Positions 53,220-63,920 of a stretch of DNA of 64,000 bases are shown piece after piece. Under the pieces are notes generated by a model that saw nothing but the letters and a program-made list of their open reading frames with translations, had not been told where the DNA came from and did no database searches. This DNA is from Aphrocallistes beatrix (Eukaryota; Porifera; Hexactinellida; Sceptrulophora; Aphrocallistidae), in NCBI GenBank assembly GCA_963281255.1, contig OY725499.1:3677148-3741147 (forward strand), in the 5' to 3' direction. Within the stretch, counting starts at the first letter, position 1; each line of letters begins with the position of its first letter. Made by a program: the position numbers and the translations under genes.

Positions 53220-53778
53220 TGATCGCACGGGGGGTCATTTTCTGAATTTTATGGAAATATTAATTCGCAATGAGGTTTAGAGTCCCAGGAAACCAAATAT
53301 ATCATTATTTTCTTGATCGACCCAGTGGCGGGTGAAAAATGCCTCATTGTCAAAAAAAACTCATAAAATATGAATTTTAATTGAGAATCTTTGGACATTA
53401 GGAGAAAATATTCAATGAAATATGCTGTTGTGAGGAATTTGATTTAGTTTATAAGTAAGTGGGTGATAATCTGGTGTGCTACTAGCAAATTATGTTGCCC
53501 GTGAACTGCTATTTTGGTCGGCACGCCTGCATGGGGGTCATTTTCTGAATCTTGTAAAAATATTAATTCGCAATTAACTTCAGAGTACCAGGAATCCAAA
53601 ATTTTCTACCCACGATGGTTTGGAGTGGACTATATACTATCCCGTGATATGATCTGGGTCTGGATCCTCCTCTAGACAGACAAATATATCGGCGGGGGGC
53701 GTTTTTACATATGTATAATAATGTGAAATATTAAAATGACACATGGAGGGGAATATATTTCCCTGAAAAAATAAGTTA

Positions 53779-54611
53779 CAGTCGAAACCATTATTTTCTA
53801 ACTAACCGGGTTATCCTAACTAACCGGGTTTTTCTAACTAATTACATGTTCTCGACATGGGTGGCGCCACGGGAAGGCCGGGTAGGCCAGTGCCTATCCT
53901 GTTATTTCTCAGGAATATCCTGCAAAAAACAGTCGTAAATATCGCGAATTTGCAAATTCACCAAGCAATATTCGGTTAAATGTACAGTAGAAATCGGGTT
54001 ATTTTGTCACCGGGTTTTTTGTCGTATCGGGTTATTTTGTCGTCAAGTTAGTGTTAAAATTGTTTATTCAAAATTCCCATATAAAATAATCGGAATTTTT
54101 GTCTATCTGAGAGTATAAACAATTGAAAATCTATTTGACTTATTTTTGCAGGATCCTGGTTAGTGCATGTCATAATTAATAGTAATTAATTTGCACCCTC
54201 TATGTTTATTATCAATTAGTGTAAATTAGCTGACAAAAATCTTCTTGTATATCATTATTTAGTATAATGGGTTATTTTGTCTATCGTATTAGTTTTAGTA
54301 GTGTAATGAAATGGACAAAATAACCCGATTTCTACTGTAGTTGTATAAACTCAAATACAACCAATAAGGGAGAATCTTTCAATCAATGACAATTGAGTAC
54401 ATCAACTGGCTGATAGCCTAAAGATTTTAAGGATGTTTTGATCAATATAGGGCCAGAATTGTCATTTTAGGCGAATTCTCAATGTGTGAATAATTCACAT
54501 TTTGTGCTAATTTCCATTGGTTTATTCTAAAAATTGGATTTTCTAACCATTTTCAACTGCTAAGAAATACTACATTTGTAGTTAGAAAAAACCTGTTTCT
54601 ACAGTCTACTG
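53779..54611. mobile_element. Pogo-like element nested in the 4.2-kb transposon
   Basis: Left CAGTCGAAACCATTATTTTC and TTCTAACTAACCGGGTT repeats; right end GTTAGAAAAAACC...CTACTG with TA flanks. It is interrupted by the MITE at 53985-54337. Confidence 0.55.
53985..54337. mobile_element. Pogo-like MITE, second-level nesting
   Basis: CAGTAGAAATCGGGTTATTT on the left and its exact inverse on the right, TA on both sides. GGGTTATTTTGTC is iterated inside. The same end type begins at 63913. Confidence 0.85.
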
Positions 54612-54657
54612 TATTATAATGATACACATAGTAATCGTTAATCTGGCTATTGTCACA

Positions 54658-56840
54658 TTATAAATCCTGGTAGCTGTCACTGGAATCGTCAGTATAATAC
54701 CCATTCTCCATCGTGAACTTTCGCTTGGGTCTTGGAGTGCGTGGACTATCAGGTGAGATTCTCCGATTCATCCCTGTCCTCCTAGCCATATAATTAACTG
54801 CCGTAACTTTCGTGGCCCCAGTCGAGTGGCTTACGATACTTTCGCGGTTAATTATGCCATGGCTAGCCTCAATCATTTCCTCGGTCAAGCTCCAAACCCT
54901 TCAAGGTGGTACTTCGCACACATGGTGAGATGGGAAAAGAGCACGTGAATCAGTAACACTACAGGATACCGATTTTTAAACCAGGTCAGACGCATCTCAT
55001 CAATAGTATCTTGTAGCTCCTCGATCCAGTTCCAGAGTGGTGGTTTGGCATAGCAAATGTCACGAATCTTGGCCCAGTTACAGAGAAACTGAACGGTAAC
55101 ATGTTCTATGCCTGGAACCTTACAATCGACTCCAAGTTCACCCCATATAGCTTCCGCCGATTTCCCATCCTCCAGACATTTGGCACAAATCGCATTAGTT
55201 GCCTTGCCAGTGTATCCCAACTCGTTGGTTATCTGAAGGGTGCTCTTCGATGTTGGCAAACGTGCAGTTTGTTTGTACTGGCGGTATATGAACGCCTGGC
55301 ACAGTTTTCGCTTTTCCCAGGTCTGGCAGTACGGCTTCAACACCTGCTTAATCAGGGCCATTCCAATATGAAGCAAGGGTGGTAAGAAGTAACGATGCGG
55401 ACTGCCGCCGAATCGCAGAAGTGGTGGGTATTTCTGACCATGCGTCATTGACAGAGTGTCTGCCCTCTAACTGGTCCGCTCATCCATTATGTCGCACTCC
55501 AGAGCACTGTAAACCTGCCTATTGTTCACCCTATTGCCCTTGCTCACACAGTACACACAACCAACTACAGAGCATCCTGCGATGATCTGGCACAGTTTGG
55601 TATCAGCGGATATGAGAATCAAGAATTCGACCAAACAGTGAGCCAACCTATCCAAAAGAAAACCCACAGTGTTTCTGGTCTCCGATATTTCGGCCAAAAC
55701 CAAGAGACATGGTGACCCGCCGTGAGCATAGTGAGAGTAATCGACGTTAGGTAAAGTTGCCATACATTTTAGAGTGCCTCCTCCTCCGTCTATTGAGAGT
55801 TTTAACTCCACTCCACTGTTGCAATACAGGTGCGTATAGATTAAATTGAGTGGGTCCTTGGCTAAAGTAACGTGACCAGTTGACTTTTTGTCATCCACTT
55901 CGATGACTTCCAAGTCACAGTTCTCAAAATCAAGATCTTCATCGTCGGATGGGAATTTGAGCACAAACTCTATATACTGATTATCGAAGTATCGTTTGTC
56001 TGCGCAACGCTGCTGGTTACTGGGAAAATGAATATTCAAGCCACTAGAAGAAAAGAAACCTTTAAACACCTCAATAATGCGATCCATTGCTTTATCCCCC
56101 GTGGCCCCCAAGACCTGTGCACTTGCGGTTATAGAGACTGGCACATAGACTTTGGTTTTTACTTGTAATAGAGATGAAACAGTAGTATTGGTTTTCACCT
56201 TCAATTGGTGACCTCGACTTCTCTTGAATGCCACTGTACCAGAATCAGTGACTTTTCATAATCGCCTGGACTTGTCAAACTCCTCAGCTACAAGTTGTTG
56301 ACTCAGATTGGCCTGCTCTGCAGCTTGGCTCAATGCCTCAATTGCATTTATTTGACTGAGACCAACCAGAATCTGATTCAATTCGGCTGTAGCCCGTGTT
56401 GCAACTTCTGTTGTGTAGCTCGTACAAGCTACAGGCCCATTCTGAATGGACTGTTGACCTTGGCACAAAATCTTTATCGGTTGTCCAGGTTTCGCGCGTT
56501 GCTTCTTGGACTTAGTTGGCCTATTGACACAAAAGTAACACTCAGGGTTACCATCAGCACAAGTTGCCACCATAATACTGGACCAATCGAACGGACAGCA
56601 AGGACGATCCATTCCATCAGCCAGTTTGGTACGTCTCCACCACAACTGACGCCACCTGTCTTGTTGTGGGCTGGTGATTCCAATGTAACAGGAACTGCAT
56701 ATAGCTTGGGGGGCCTTGGTCACATCTTTGATTTTGTTGCCGAAATCATTCAGGAGTTTTCTGCTTGCATATTTGATGGGTTTATTCCCCTTGGAGGAAC
56801 CACAGATTTGACAAAAGTGTTTGATGCTTGTACATGTCAT
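54658..56840 (-). pseudogene. Broken DDE-like transposase of the 4.2-kb element
   Basis: Reading from ATG 56840, one frame runs to 54885 (about 650 codons) but is cut by TGA at 56256-56258 and TAG at 55467-55469. A further open part at 54658-54888 lies in another frame. The N-terminal part has zinc-finger-like CQIC...CSSC and CCPF...CYFC pairs. The middle has SIDGGGG (a candidate first catalytic Asp) and SADTK followed by CVYC (a candidate second Asp with zinc pair). The last part has TEEMIEASHGIINR, a candidate catalytic Glu region. The order recalls DDE transposases, but the superfamily is not established by what I can see. Confidence 0.6.
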
Positions 56841-57857
56841 TTTCTTTAGAAATTAATTATTTAAATTCTAGAATGGTGTATGATGTTGAAGGTAATAAAT
56901 AATAGAATTTTTTTGTCTCTCCAGACCGCTTGATACTGTTATTACTAATGTGCAAAAAGAGGTGGATCCAAACCCAGATCCTAGGAGGGTAGAGAATATC
57001 TAAGGGGGTTTGCCATTGGTGAAACAAAGGTATATAAATTGAAATCTCAAGGAAACTATATTCCAGATAGTGACCGAGTCTTAAACATAATAAATAAGTT
57101 GCCAAAAAATGGCTGGGCCGCGTAAAATAAGCGGGCCGCAGGCGTGCCGACCAAACATAGCAGGTCACGGGCAACATAATTTGCTAGTAGCACACCAGAT
57201 TATCACCCACTTACTTATAAACTAAATCAAATTCCTCACAACAGCATATTTCATTGAATATTTTCTCCTAATGTCCAAAGATTCTCAATTAAAATTCATA
57301 TTTTATGAGTTATTTGACAATGAAGCATTTTTCAGCCGCCACTAGGCCGATCAAGAAAATATTGATATATTTGGATTCCTGGGACTCTAAACCTCATTGC
57401 GAATTAATATTTCCATAAAATTCAGAAAAAGACCCCCGTGTGATCGTGGTCTGCATATTTCTGCAGTTTTTTCTTCGATAATGTTTCAGTATATTTCGTG
57501 CAAGATTTAATTGCAGACAAACTATCTGAGACTCCTTGTGTAGAAGTTCTAATAAAACACAAAACTGCAGTTGACTTCGTCTGCATCAACTAGTTATTAT
57601 CAAGGTTCGTAGCCATTTTGACACGAAATCACTATTCTGCTAGAGATACTATATCTTATAGTGATGTGTACTAAGTATGCTCTAAACCTAAGTTCAATAT
57701 TGTTCAAGATGTATCTTATTTCATTACTTTCAAAATTATTCATACATAGTATCTGAAATAAATAGTCTCAATGTACAGAAGTAGTATCAAGTGCCCTTGT
57801 TGGTCTGAAACATACATCAAACCAACTTGTAAAATACAATCATAGCTGACAATCTAA

Positions 57858-58262
57858 ATGGGAATCGAGATATGCTTTCAGCTTTGTTCGGTCATTATTT
57901 ATTGTTGGGGGATGACATTTAATAATGTCATGGAAGAGATTGATGATGATTATAATGATATTCATAATAATGTGAGTCACTGGGAATTATTCAAGAGAGC
58001 GTTGGGCTTCAGATTTAGAGCATTGAAGTGCACACTTCTAATTATCTTCAATCTCTTCCTACTCGCATGCACAATTGGATTATTGGTGCCATTCATCTTG
58101 TACCTACGCGAAGAAGCTAGCACGTCTATCCCTCTGATAGTAATGTTTGCAGTCTGCTCTTGTAGCTGTGTATGTTTTAACTGCATAATGTGCACATACT
58201 TTGGATGTCTCTATGTATCAATTGAAATCGGCAAATACTTTGCTAAAGCGTCGGATGAATGA
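57858..58262 (+). CDS. Family E membrane protein (134 aa)
   Basis: Start ATG 57858, MGIEIC. A hydrophobic cysteine-containing N-terminus (about 5-20), then an acidic DDDYNDIHNN stretch, HWELFKRALG, the two-segment core with CSCSCVC, and a variable end (EIGKYFAKASDE). The leader from 57450 (CTGCATATTTCTGCAG to AGCTGACAATCTAA) is shared with 60155 and 62465 and includes GTAGTAT. Intact frame. Function unknown. Confidence 0.75.
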   Translation: MGIEICFQLCSVIIYCWGMTFNNVMEEIDDDYNDIHNNVSHWELFKRALGFRFRALKCTLLIIFNLFLLACTIGLLVPFILYLREEASTSIPLIVMFAVCSCSCVCFNCIMCTYFGCLYVSIEIGKYFAKASDE

Positions 58263-58959
58263 TGCTAACAACCACCAAAGCCAAAAGGGTTATTATTGGT
58301 CAAGTATCCAATAATTTGTATCTTATCTGTTGTCTCTGTGTAGGATACAACCTGATACGAGCAGTAGTATAGCTTGTGTATTTTATTTTGTAGTAGGTCT
58401 TCGCTTATTCTTGGATAAACTGTTCAGTATGCATGATAGAAAGTAATCCTTGTTTATAGTGTTTAATGATGTGATTATCTTATATATTATTTTAAGATAA
58501 CAAACAGGAGGGATGGGGGGGTAGTTTGGACCTCTGAGAGTAGAAGTAGTGGTGCTAAATCTCAAAAATATTGAGTGTGCCAGAAAATTCAAGAATAGTA
58601 TTGGCAATTTTGAATCACCAAATAGCATACATCAAAATGTAAGCAATTAGCCATTAAAAAGTATTGATCAGCTTATAATTGCTATTTAGATACTAGCAAT
58701 TATCTACAATTAAAGAGTATTGATCAGCTTATACTATCTAATGTAAGCAATTACCCATTGACTCACTCCGTCTTCTACAGTAGTGAGTAGGAGTGATGGA
58801 CTGCTTTCATTAGGTTGCGTAGACTGGTCAAATGAGATTTATTACTGATTAAGTAAATACATACTGGTAGCCTGTGATAAAAGTATAAATAATACAAAAT
58901 GACCAGGAATTACCAGATTTTAAAAAAACTAAAAAATAATCTACAATTTTTTGCAAAGA

Positions 58960-59289
58960 ATGGACAATAAAGTTTCTCCAGACATTCCAGTTAATGAATA
59001 AAAGATATCTACCTGGTGGGAATGTATCAAATCGCCGTTTGGAAGTCGATTTAAAGTATTGAAACTTATACTCGTTGTTAGCTTGGAACTAATTCTAGTC
59101 TTAAGTGTATTTGTACCATTGGTGGTACTCCTCACCCTTGTACCCTCTATATATCTGGTGGTATGGATATCAGTATTCGGAATGTGTTGTCTCTGTTACA
59201 ACATTCTCGTGTCCATTTACTTCGGATGTTTTTATCGGTCAGGATTTCTCCAATTATTATCTCAGAAAAAGTCTGAAAATGGAGAGTGA
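58960..59289 (+). pseudogene. Divergent family E copy with an early stop
   Basis: From ATG 58960 the frame has TAA at 58999-59001 (codon 14), then continues open to 59289 with a recognisable but much diverged core: WWECIKSPFGSRFKVLK, two hydrophobic segments, CCLC, and YFGCFY. Its leader at 58800-58950 matches those of 51016 and 52298 (GCGTAGACTGGT). A protein could start only at a much later ATG inside the core. Old pseudogene or a gene with an altered start. Confidence 0.65.
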
Positions 59290-60154
59290 TGAACCAAACA
59301 AGTTTGTGTATTGGAGAGTTATATCTGTTAGTAGTTGTGTGTTGTTCAATGATGTATTCTCCTCACAAACCATATTAAAATAAAACACATACACATGTCA
59401 TCTATTTGAGTGGTTTAATATAGTTTATTTATGAATCGTCTAATTACATCTCAACGAGAATATTACACAAGTATGTGACTATATATTAATAACACTCATT
59501 TTCTTTCTGAAATTACGAAATTTCTAACAAAAGCATAAAATTACAATAAATGGGATAATGCGAATATTCAATAAGTTATTAATATGTGTATATATGTACA
59601 AGTATGTATGTATACGTATATATCTGCGTATAGTATTAAAAAGCAATTTGTCACCATATTTGTGGTCAATCTATGTCAGAGTAAATACGCAACATGTTGA
59701 TGGACATCAGACCATTTGAATATTGCTTCCAGCTCCACAGTGAGATTATTGTGGTCTGCATATTTCTGCAGTTTTTTCTTTGATAATGTTCACTATATTT
59801 TGTGCAAGATTTAATTGCAGACAAACCATTTGAATAAAACACAAAACTGCAGTTGACTTCGTCTGCATCAACTAGTTATTATCAAGGTTCGTAGTCATTT
59901 TGACACGAAATCACTATTCTGCTAGAGATACTATATTTATTAATAAAGTCGGTTAGTGATGTATAATCATGCTCCAAACATAAGTTCAATATTGTTAAGA
60001 TGTATCTTATTGCATTACTTTCAAAATTATTCATATGACTAAAAAAAACTCGAAATAAATAGTCTCAATGTACAGAAGTAGTATAAAGTGCCATTATTAG
60101 TCTGAAACATATATCTAATCAACTTGCAAAATACAATCATAGCTGACAATCTAA

Positions 60155-60565
60155 ATGGGAAACGAGATATGCACTACTCTTTGTTCCCTTTGTTTGCCCT
60201 TTTTTTATATTTGGGGGATTATGTTTAATGATGTAGTTGTACCGATCGATGATGATTATGATGATTTTTATCATGGGAGTTGCTGGGAATTAACCAAGAA
60301 ACCTTTGGGCTCCAAATGTAGAGCATTGAAATGCACACTTCTAATTATCTTCAATCTCTTCCTACTCGCATGTACAATTGGATTATTGGTGCCACTCATC
60401 TTGTACATACGCGAAGAACCTAGCACGCCTATCCCTCTGATAGTAATGTTTGCGGTCTGCTGCGTGTTCGGTGTATGTTTTAACTTCATAATGTGCTTGT
60501 ACTTCGGATGTTTCTATGCATCAGTGCGAATTGGCTCATACTTTACTGATGGATTTGATGATTGA
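60155..60565 (+). CDS. Family E membrane protein (136 aa)
   Basis: ATG 60155 begins MGNEIC, which fits the N-myristoylation pattern (G at 2, small residue at 6) next to cysteines. It continues with a hydrophobic stretch, the acidic DDDYDDFYHGSC part, WELTKKPLG and the core. In this copy the second segment reads VCCVFGVCF instead of CSCSCVC, so this is the most divergent intact core. A variable end (SVRIGSYFTDGFDD) follows. The 3' flank (60566-60900) matches 58263-58600. Confidence 0.75.
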   Translation: MGNEICTTLCSLCLPFFYIWGIMFNDVVVPIDDDYDDFYHGSCWELTKKPLGSKCRALKCTLLIIFNLFLLACTIGLLVPLILYIREEPSTPIPLIVMFAVCCVFGVCFNFIMCLYFGCFYASVRIGSYFTDGFDD

Positions 60566-61057
60566 TGCTAACAACCACCAAAGCCAACAGTATTAGTATT
60601 GGTCAAGTATCCAATAATTTGTATCTTATCTGTTGTCTCTGTGTAGGATACAACCTGATACGAGCAGTAGTATAGCTTGTGTATGTTATTTGTAGTAGGT
60701 CTTCGCTTATTCTTGGATAAACTGTTCAGTATGTGTGATAGAAAGTCATCCTTGTTTATAGTGTTTAATGATGTGATTATCTTATATATTATTCAAACAG
60801 GAGGGATGGGGGTAGTTTGAACCTCTAAGAGTAGAAGTAGTGGTGCTAAATCCCAAAAATATTGAGTGTGCTAGAAAATTCAAGAATAGTATTGGCAATA
60901 GCATAAATCAAATGATGATACTTAATCCAATACTTTTTTAATGTAATTTTTGTTTTTACGAGGATTAAATAGTTTCAATATTGCAAACAATACGGTCAGA
61001 AGTATGTCAGAACTAGGATCAACATGTGCGTACATTGTGAATGCACCAATGATCTGA

Positions 61058-61240
61058 TTAAGACCGATTTCGATGAGCACAATAAGTGTGAATTTCAGCC
61101 TTTACCAATGACTTCTTGGTTAATTCCCAGCAGTTGTCATGATCAGCATCAAGTCCACATCTCCCAGAGAAAACTTCACAGTTAAATAAGCACTCGGATA
61201 ACATTGCTAATTCTAAGAAGGACAACACAAGAAACAACAT
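61058..61240 (-). pseudogene. Family E N-terminal scrap, inverted
   Basis: On the minus strand, LDADHDNCWELTKKSL matches the DD..HGSCWELTKKPLG part of family E, then the similarity ends (AEIHTYCAHRNRS is unrelated). The upstream part is hydrophobic as in other copies. No core remains. 61241-61790 holds only AT-rich sequence. Confidence 0.55.
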
Positions 61241-61923
61241 AGTGTCCCTTTCAACGTTTCCATTTGGATTAGAAGCTTATTATTTATTTTTTTAAATTTG
61301 ATATGCATACTGCATACTATATATATTGCTCTGACAAACTAGGCCCTATATTACATTATACTTATTGAGACTATTTATTCAAACGTACAAGCATCTAATT
61401 ACAAAAATCGTTTAAAAGTATTGAATTAAGAATGCATCACCTCTTCAACTCGTATTGCAATAATCTACTAGAATTGAACTACTTTCTAACTACAATCAAT
61501 ATAAGTAGCTGCGTCACATCTACTCATTGTAAATTATGCCATAAATATTTCTCATAAATATTCGACGAATCCTTAAGATTTCTGCTAGGCCAATCAATAA
61601 TTTTCTATTAAAAAATGGTTGCCTAAACACTGCAAATAAACTTATATATTAAACTCAATTGTGTTTGTGTGCAAGTTGATTGAAGTCTGCAAATGAAGAG
61701 TGATGAGCCAAACACGTTTGTGTACTGGAGAGATACATCTGTTAGTAGTTGTATGTTGTTCAATGATGTAATTCTCCTCACAAATCATATTAAAATTGAC
61801 TTCGTCTGCATCAACTAGTTATTATCAAGGTTCGTAGTCATTTTGACACGAAATCACTATTCTGCTAGAGATACTATATTTTATTAATAAAGTTGGTTAG
61901 TGATGTGTAATCATGCTCTAAAC

Positions 61924-62281
61924 CAGTGATTCTCAAAGTGGGCCGTAGAGCCCCCCAGGGGGCGCTGAAAGGTTGTTGGGGGGCGCGATAATGTAAGGGG
62001 GCGCTAATGTGTTTTGTTAGCAATACATCTACGATATTTGAACCTCAAAAAAATGTGTATTCCAGAATATTGATGGTCAATCTTTGAAACAAATTTCAAC
62101 ATTCACTGTAGTTGTTAGAGCTAGAAAGTACAATAATCACACTGTCAATGGTTTCCCGTGACTAATTAATACAATAATTACACTGTTGATAGCTTACGAA
62201 TCATGAGTAAGGGGAGGGGGCGGTGTCGACAGTAAAATCCTGATTAGGGGGCGGTGTGCTAAATTAGTTTGAGAAACACTG
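61924..62281. mobile_element. hAT-type MITE
   Basis: Ends CAGTGATTCTCAAA and TTTGAGAAACACTG are inverted. The 8-bp duplication CTCTAAAC is at 61916-61923 and 62282-62289. The paralogous leader near 59970 lacks it (CATGCTCCAAACATAAG), giving an empty-site control. Confidence 0.9.
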
Positions 62282-62464
62282 CTCTAAACATAAGTTCAAT
62301 ATTGTTCAAGATGTATCTTATTTCATTACTTTCAAAATTATTCATATAAAAAACTGTACTTGAAATAAATAGTCTCAATGTACAGAAGTAGTATAAAGTG
62401 CCCTTATTTGTCTGAAACATACATCTAATCAACTTGTAAAATACAATCATAGCTGACAATCTAA

Positions 62465-62878
62465 ATGGGAAACGAGATATGCACTACTCTTTGTTTCCTT
62501 TGTTTTCCCTTTTTTTAAATTTGGGGGATTATGTTTAGTTATGTAGTTGAAAAGATTTATGGTGTTGATGATGATTTTTTACATGAGAGTCGCTGGGAAT
62601 TAACCAAGAAACCTTTGGGCTCCAAATGTAGAGCATTGAAGTGCACACTTCTAATTATCTTCAATCTCTTCCTACTCGCATGCACAATTGGATTATTGGT
62701 GCCATTCATCTTGTACCTACGCGAAGAACCTAGCACGTATATCCCTCTGATAGTAATGTTTGCAGTCTGCTCTTGTAGCTGTGTATGCTCTAACTTCATA
62801 ATGTGCTTATACTTTGGATGTTTCTATGTATCAATGAAAATCAGTGCATTCCTTGCTGATTTAAGTGACAATTATTAA
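62465..62878 (+). pseudogene. Family E copy with nonsense in the N-terminal extension
   Basis: ATG 62465 begins MGNEICTTLC as at 60155, but TAA at 62516-62518 replaces a tyrosine codon (TAT in the paralogue). The frame is open again to 62878, with an intact core including CSCSCVC and a normal C-terminal end. Translation from ATG 62531 would give a 115-residue protein similar in form to the short copy at 51016, so it may still be functional. Treat as a possible gene with altered start rather than certainly dead. Confidence 0.65.
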
Positions 62879-62889
62879 TAAAGTTGGTT

Positions 62890-63920
62890 ATCGATGTGTA
62901 ATTATGCTCTCAACATAAGTTCAATATTGTTCAAGATATATCTTATTTCACTAGATTTCAAAATTATTCATACAACTAATAAATACATAGTACCTGAAAT
63001 AAATTGGTCCAAACTACCCCCCATTCTTCCTGTTTGTTATTTTAAGTAAAAAATAATATATAAGATAATCACATCATTAAACACTATAAACAAGGATGAC
63101 TTTCTATCAAACATACTGAACAGTTTATCCAAGAATAAGCGAAGACCTACTACAAAATAAAAATACACAAGCTATACTACTGCTCGCATCAGGTTGTATC
63201 CTACACAGAGACAACAGATAAGATACAAATTATTGGATACTTGACCAATACTAATACTGTTGACTTGGTGGTTGCTAGCATCAATTGTCATCATACGGAT
63301 TTGCCCTGTGTAAGGTAATTCCCGCTACTGCAGAGTAACATCCAAAGTATGTGCACATTAAGAAGTTAAAACATACACAGCTACAAGAGCAGACTGCAAA
63401 CATTACTATCAGAGGGATAGACGTGCTAACTTCTTCGCGTAGGTACAAGATGAATGGCACCAATAATCCAATTGTGCATGCGAGTAGGAAGAGATTGAAG
63501 ATAATTAGAAGTGTGCACTTCAATGCTCTACATTTGGAGCCCAACGCTCGCTCTCTGAATATTTCACAGCAACTCTCATCATCGTAATTTTCATCATCAA
63601 TTTTACAACACACAAATAATGGCACACACTCACAACACAGACACAGAAACACATACAAAATATAATCACACACAATCATTTTCAAATTGAAGTAGAAGTT
63701 AATATCTTATTTCTGTGGGTATTATTTATATATGACTTTTCCTGGCGATTTCATATATATTTATACTTTCTAACTGAGCGTAATTAGTATTCCTACCTAC
63801 AAGTATTAATTGCAAGAATAATATTGTTAAACCAGTCTACGCTACTTCATGTAAGCAATTCTTCATTCACACTCGTTGCTTTAGAGAATATTAGCTGATT
63901 AATAATTATATACAGTCGAA
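62890..63920. repeat. Inverted copy of a family E gene with its flanks
   Basis: 63010-63280 is the reverse complement of the 3' flank seen at 58263-58530 and 60566-60810. 63680-63900 is the reverse complement of the leader at 52080-52295. So a whole unit was duplicated in inverted orientation. Confidence 0.75.
63281..63679 (-). CDS. Family E membrane protein, inverted copy (132 aa)
   Basis: Start ATG 63679. A cysteine-rich hydrophobic N-terminus (FLCLCCECVPLFVCC) leads into the acidic DDENYDDESCCEIF part, the core with CSCSCVC, and an end variable in sequence (HRANPYDDN) but similar to 52298. Intact frame. It is the only intact family E gene on the minus strand. Confidence 0.75.
   Translation of the reverse strand: MIVCDYILYVFLCLCCECVPLFVCCKIDDENYDDESCCEIFRERALGSKCRALKCTLLIIFNLFLLACTIGLLVPFILYLREEVSTSIPLIVMFAVCSCSCVCFNFLMCTYFGCYSAVAGITLHRANPYDDN

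Larger units (their letters stand above)
53226..57440. mobile_element. 4.2-kb DNA transposon with ~300-bp TIRs and 6-bp TSD
   Basis: Terminal inverted repeats are 53226-53530 and 57138-57440; ends read CACGGGGGGTC and GACCCCCGTG. TGATCG flanks both sides (53220-53225, 57441-57446). The duplicated locus near 59746 (GAGATTATTGTGGTC) is an empty site that joins the two flanks directly. A partial direct repeat of the TIR start lies at 53531-53600. It carries a broken minus-strand gene with DDE-like features and two nested elements. Confidence 0.85.
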
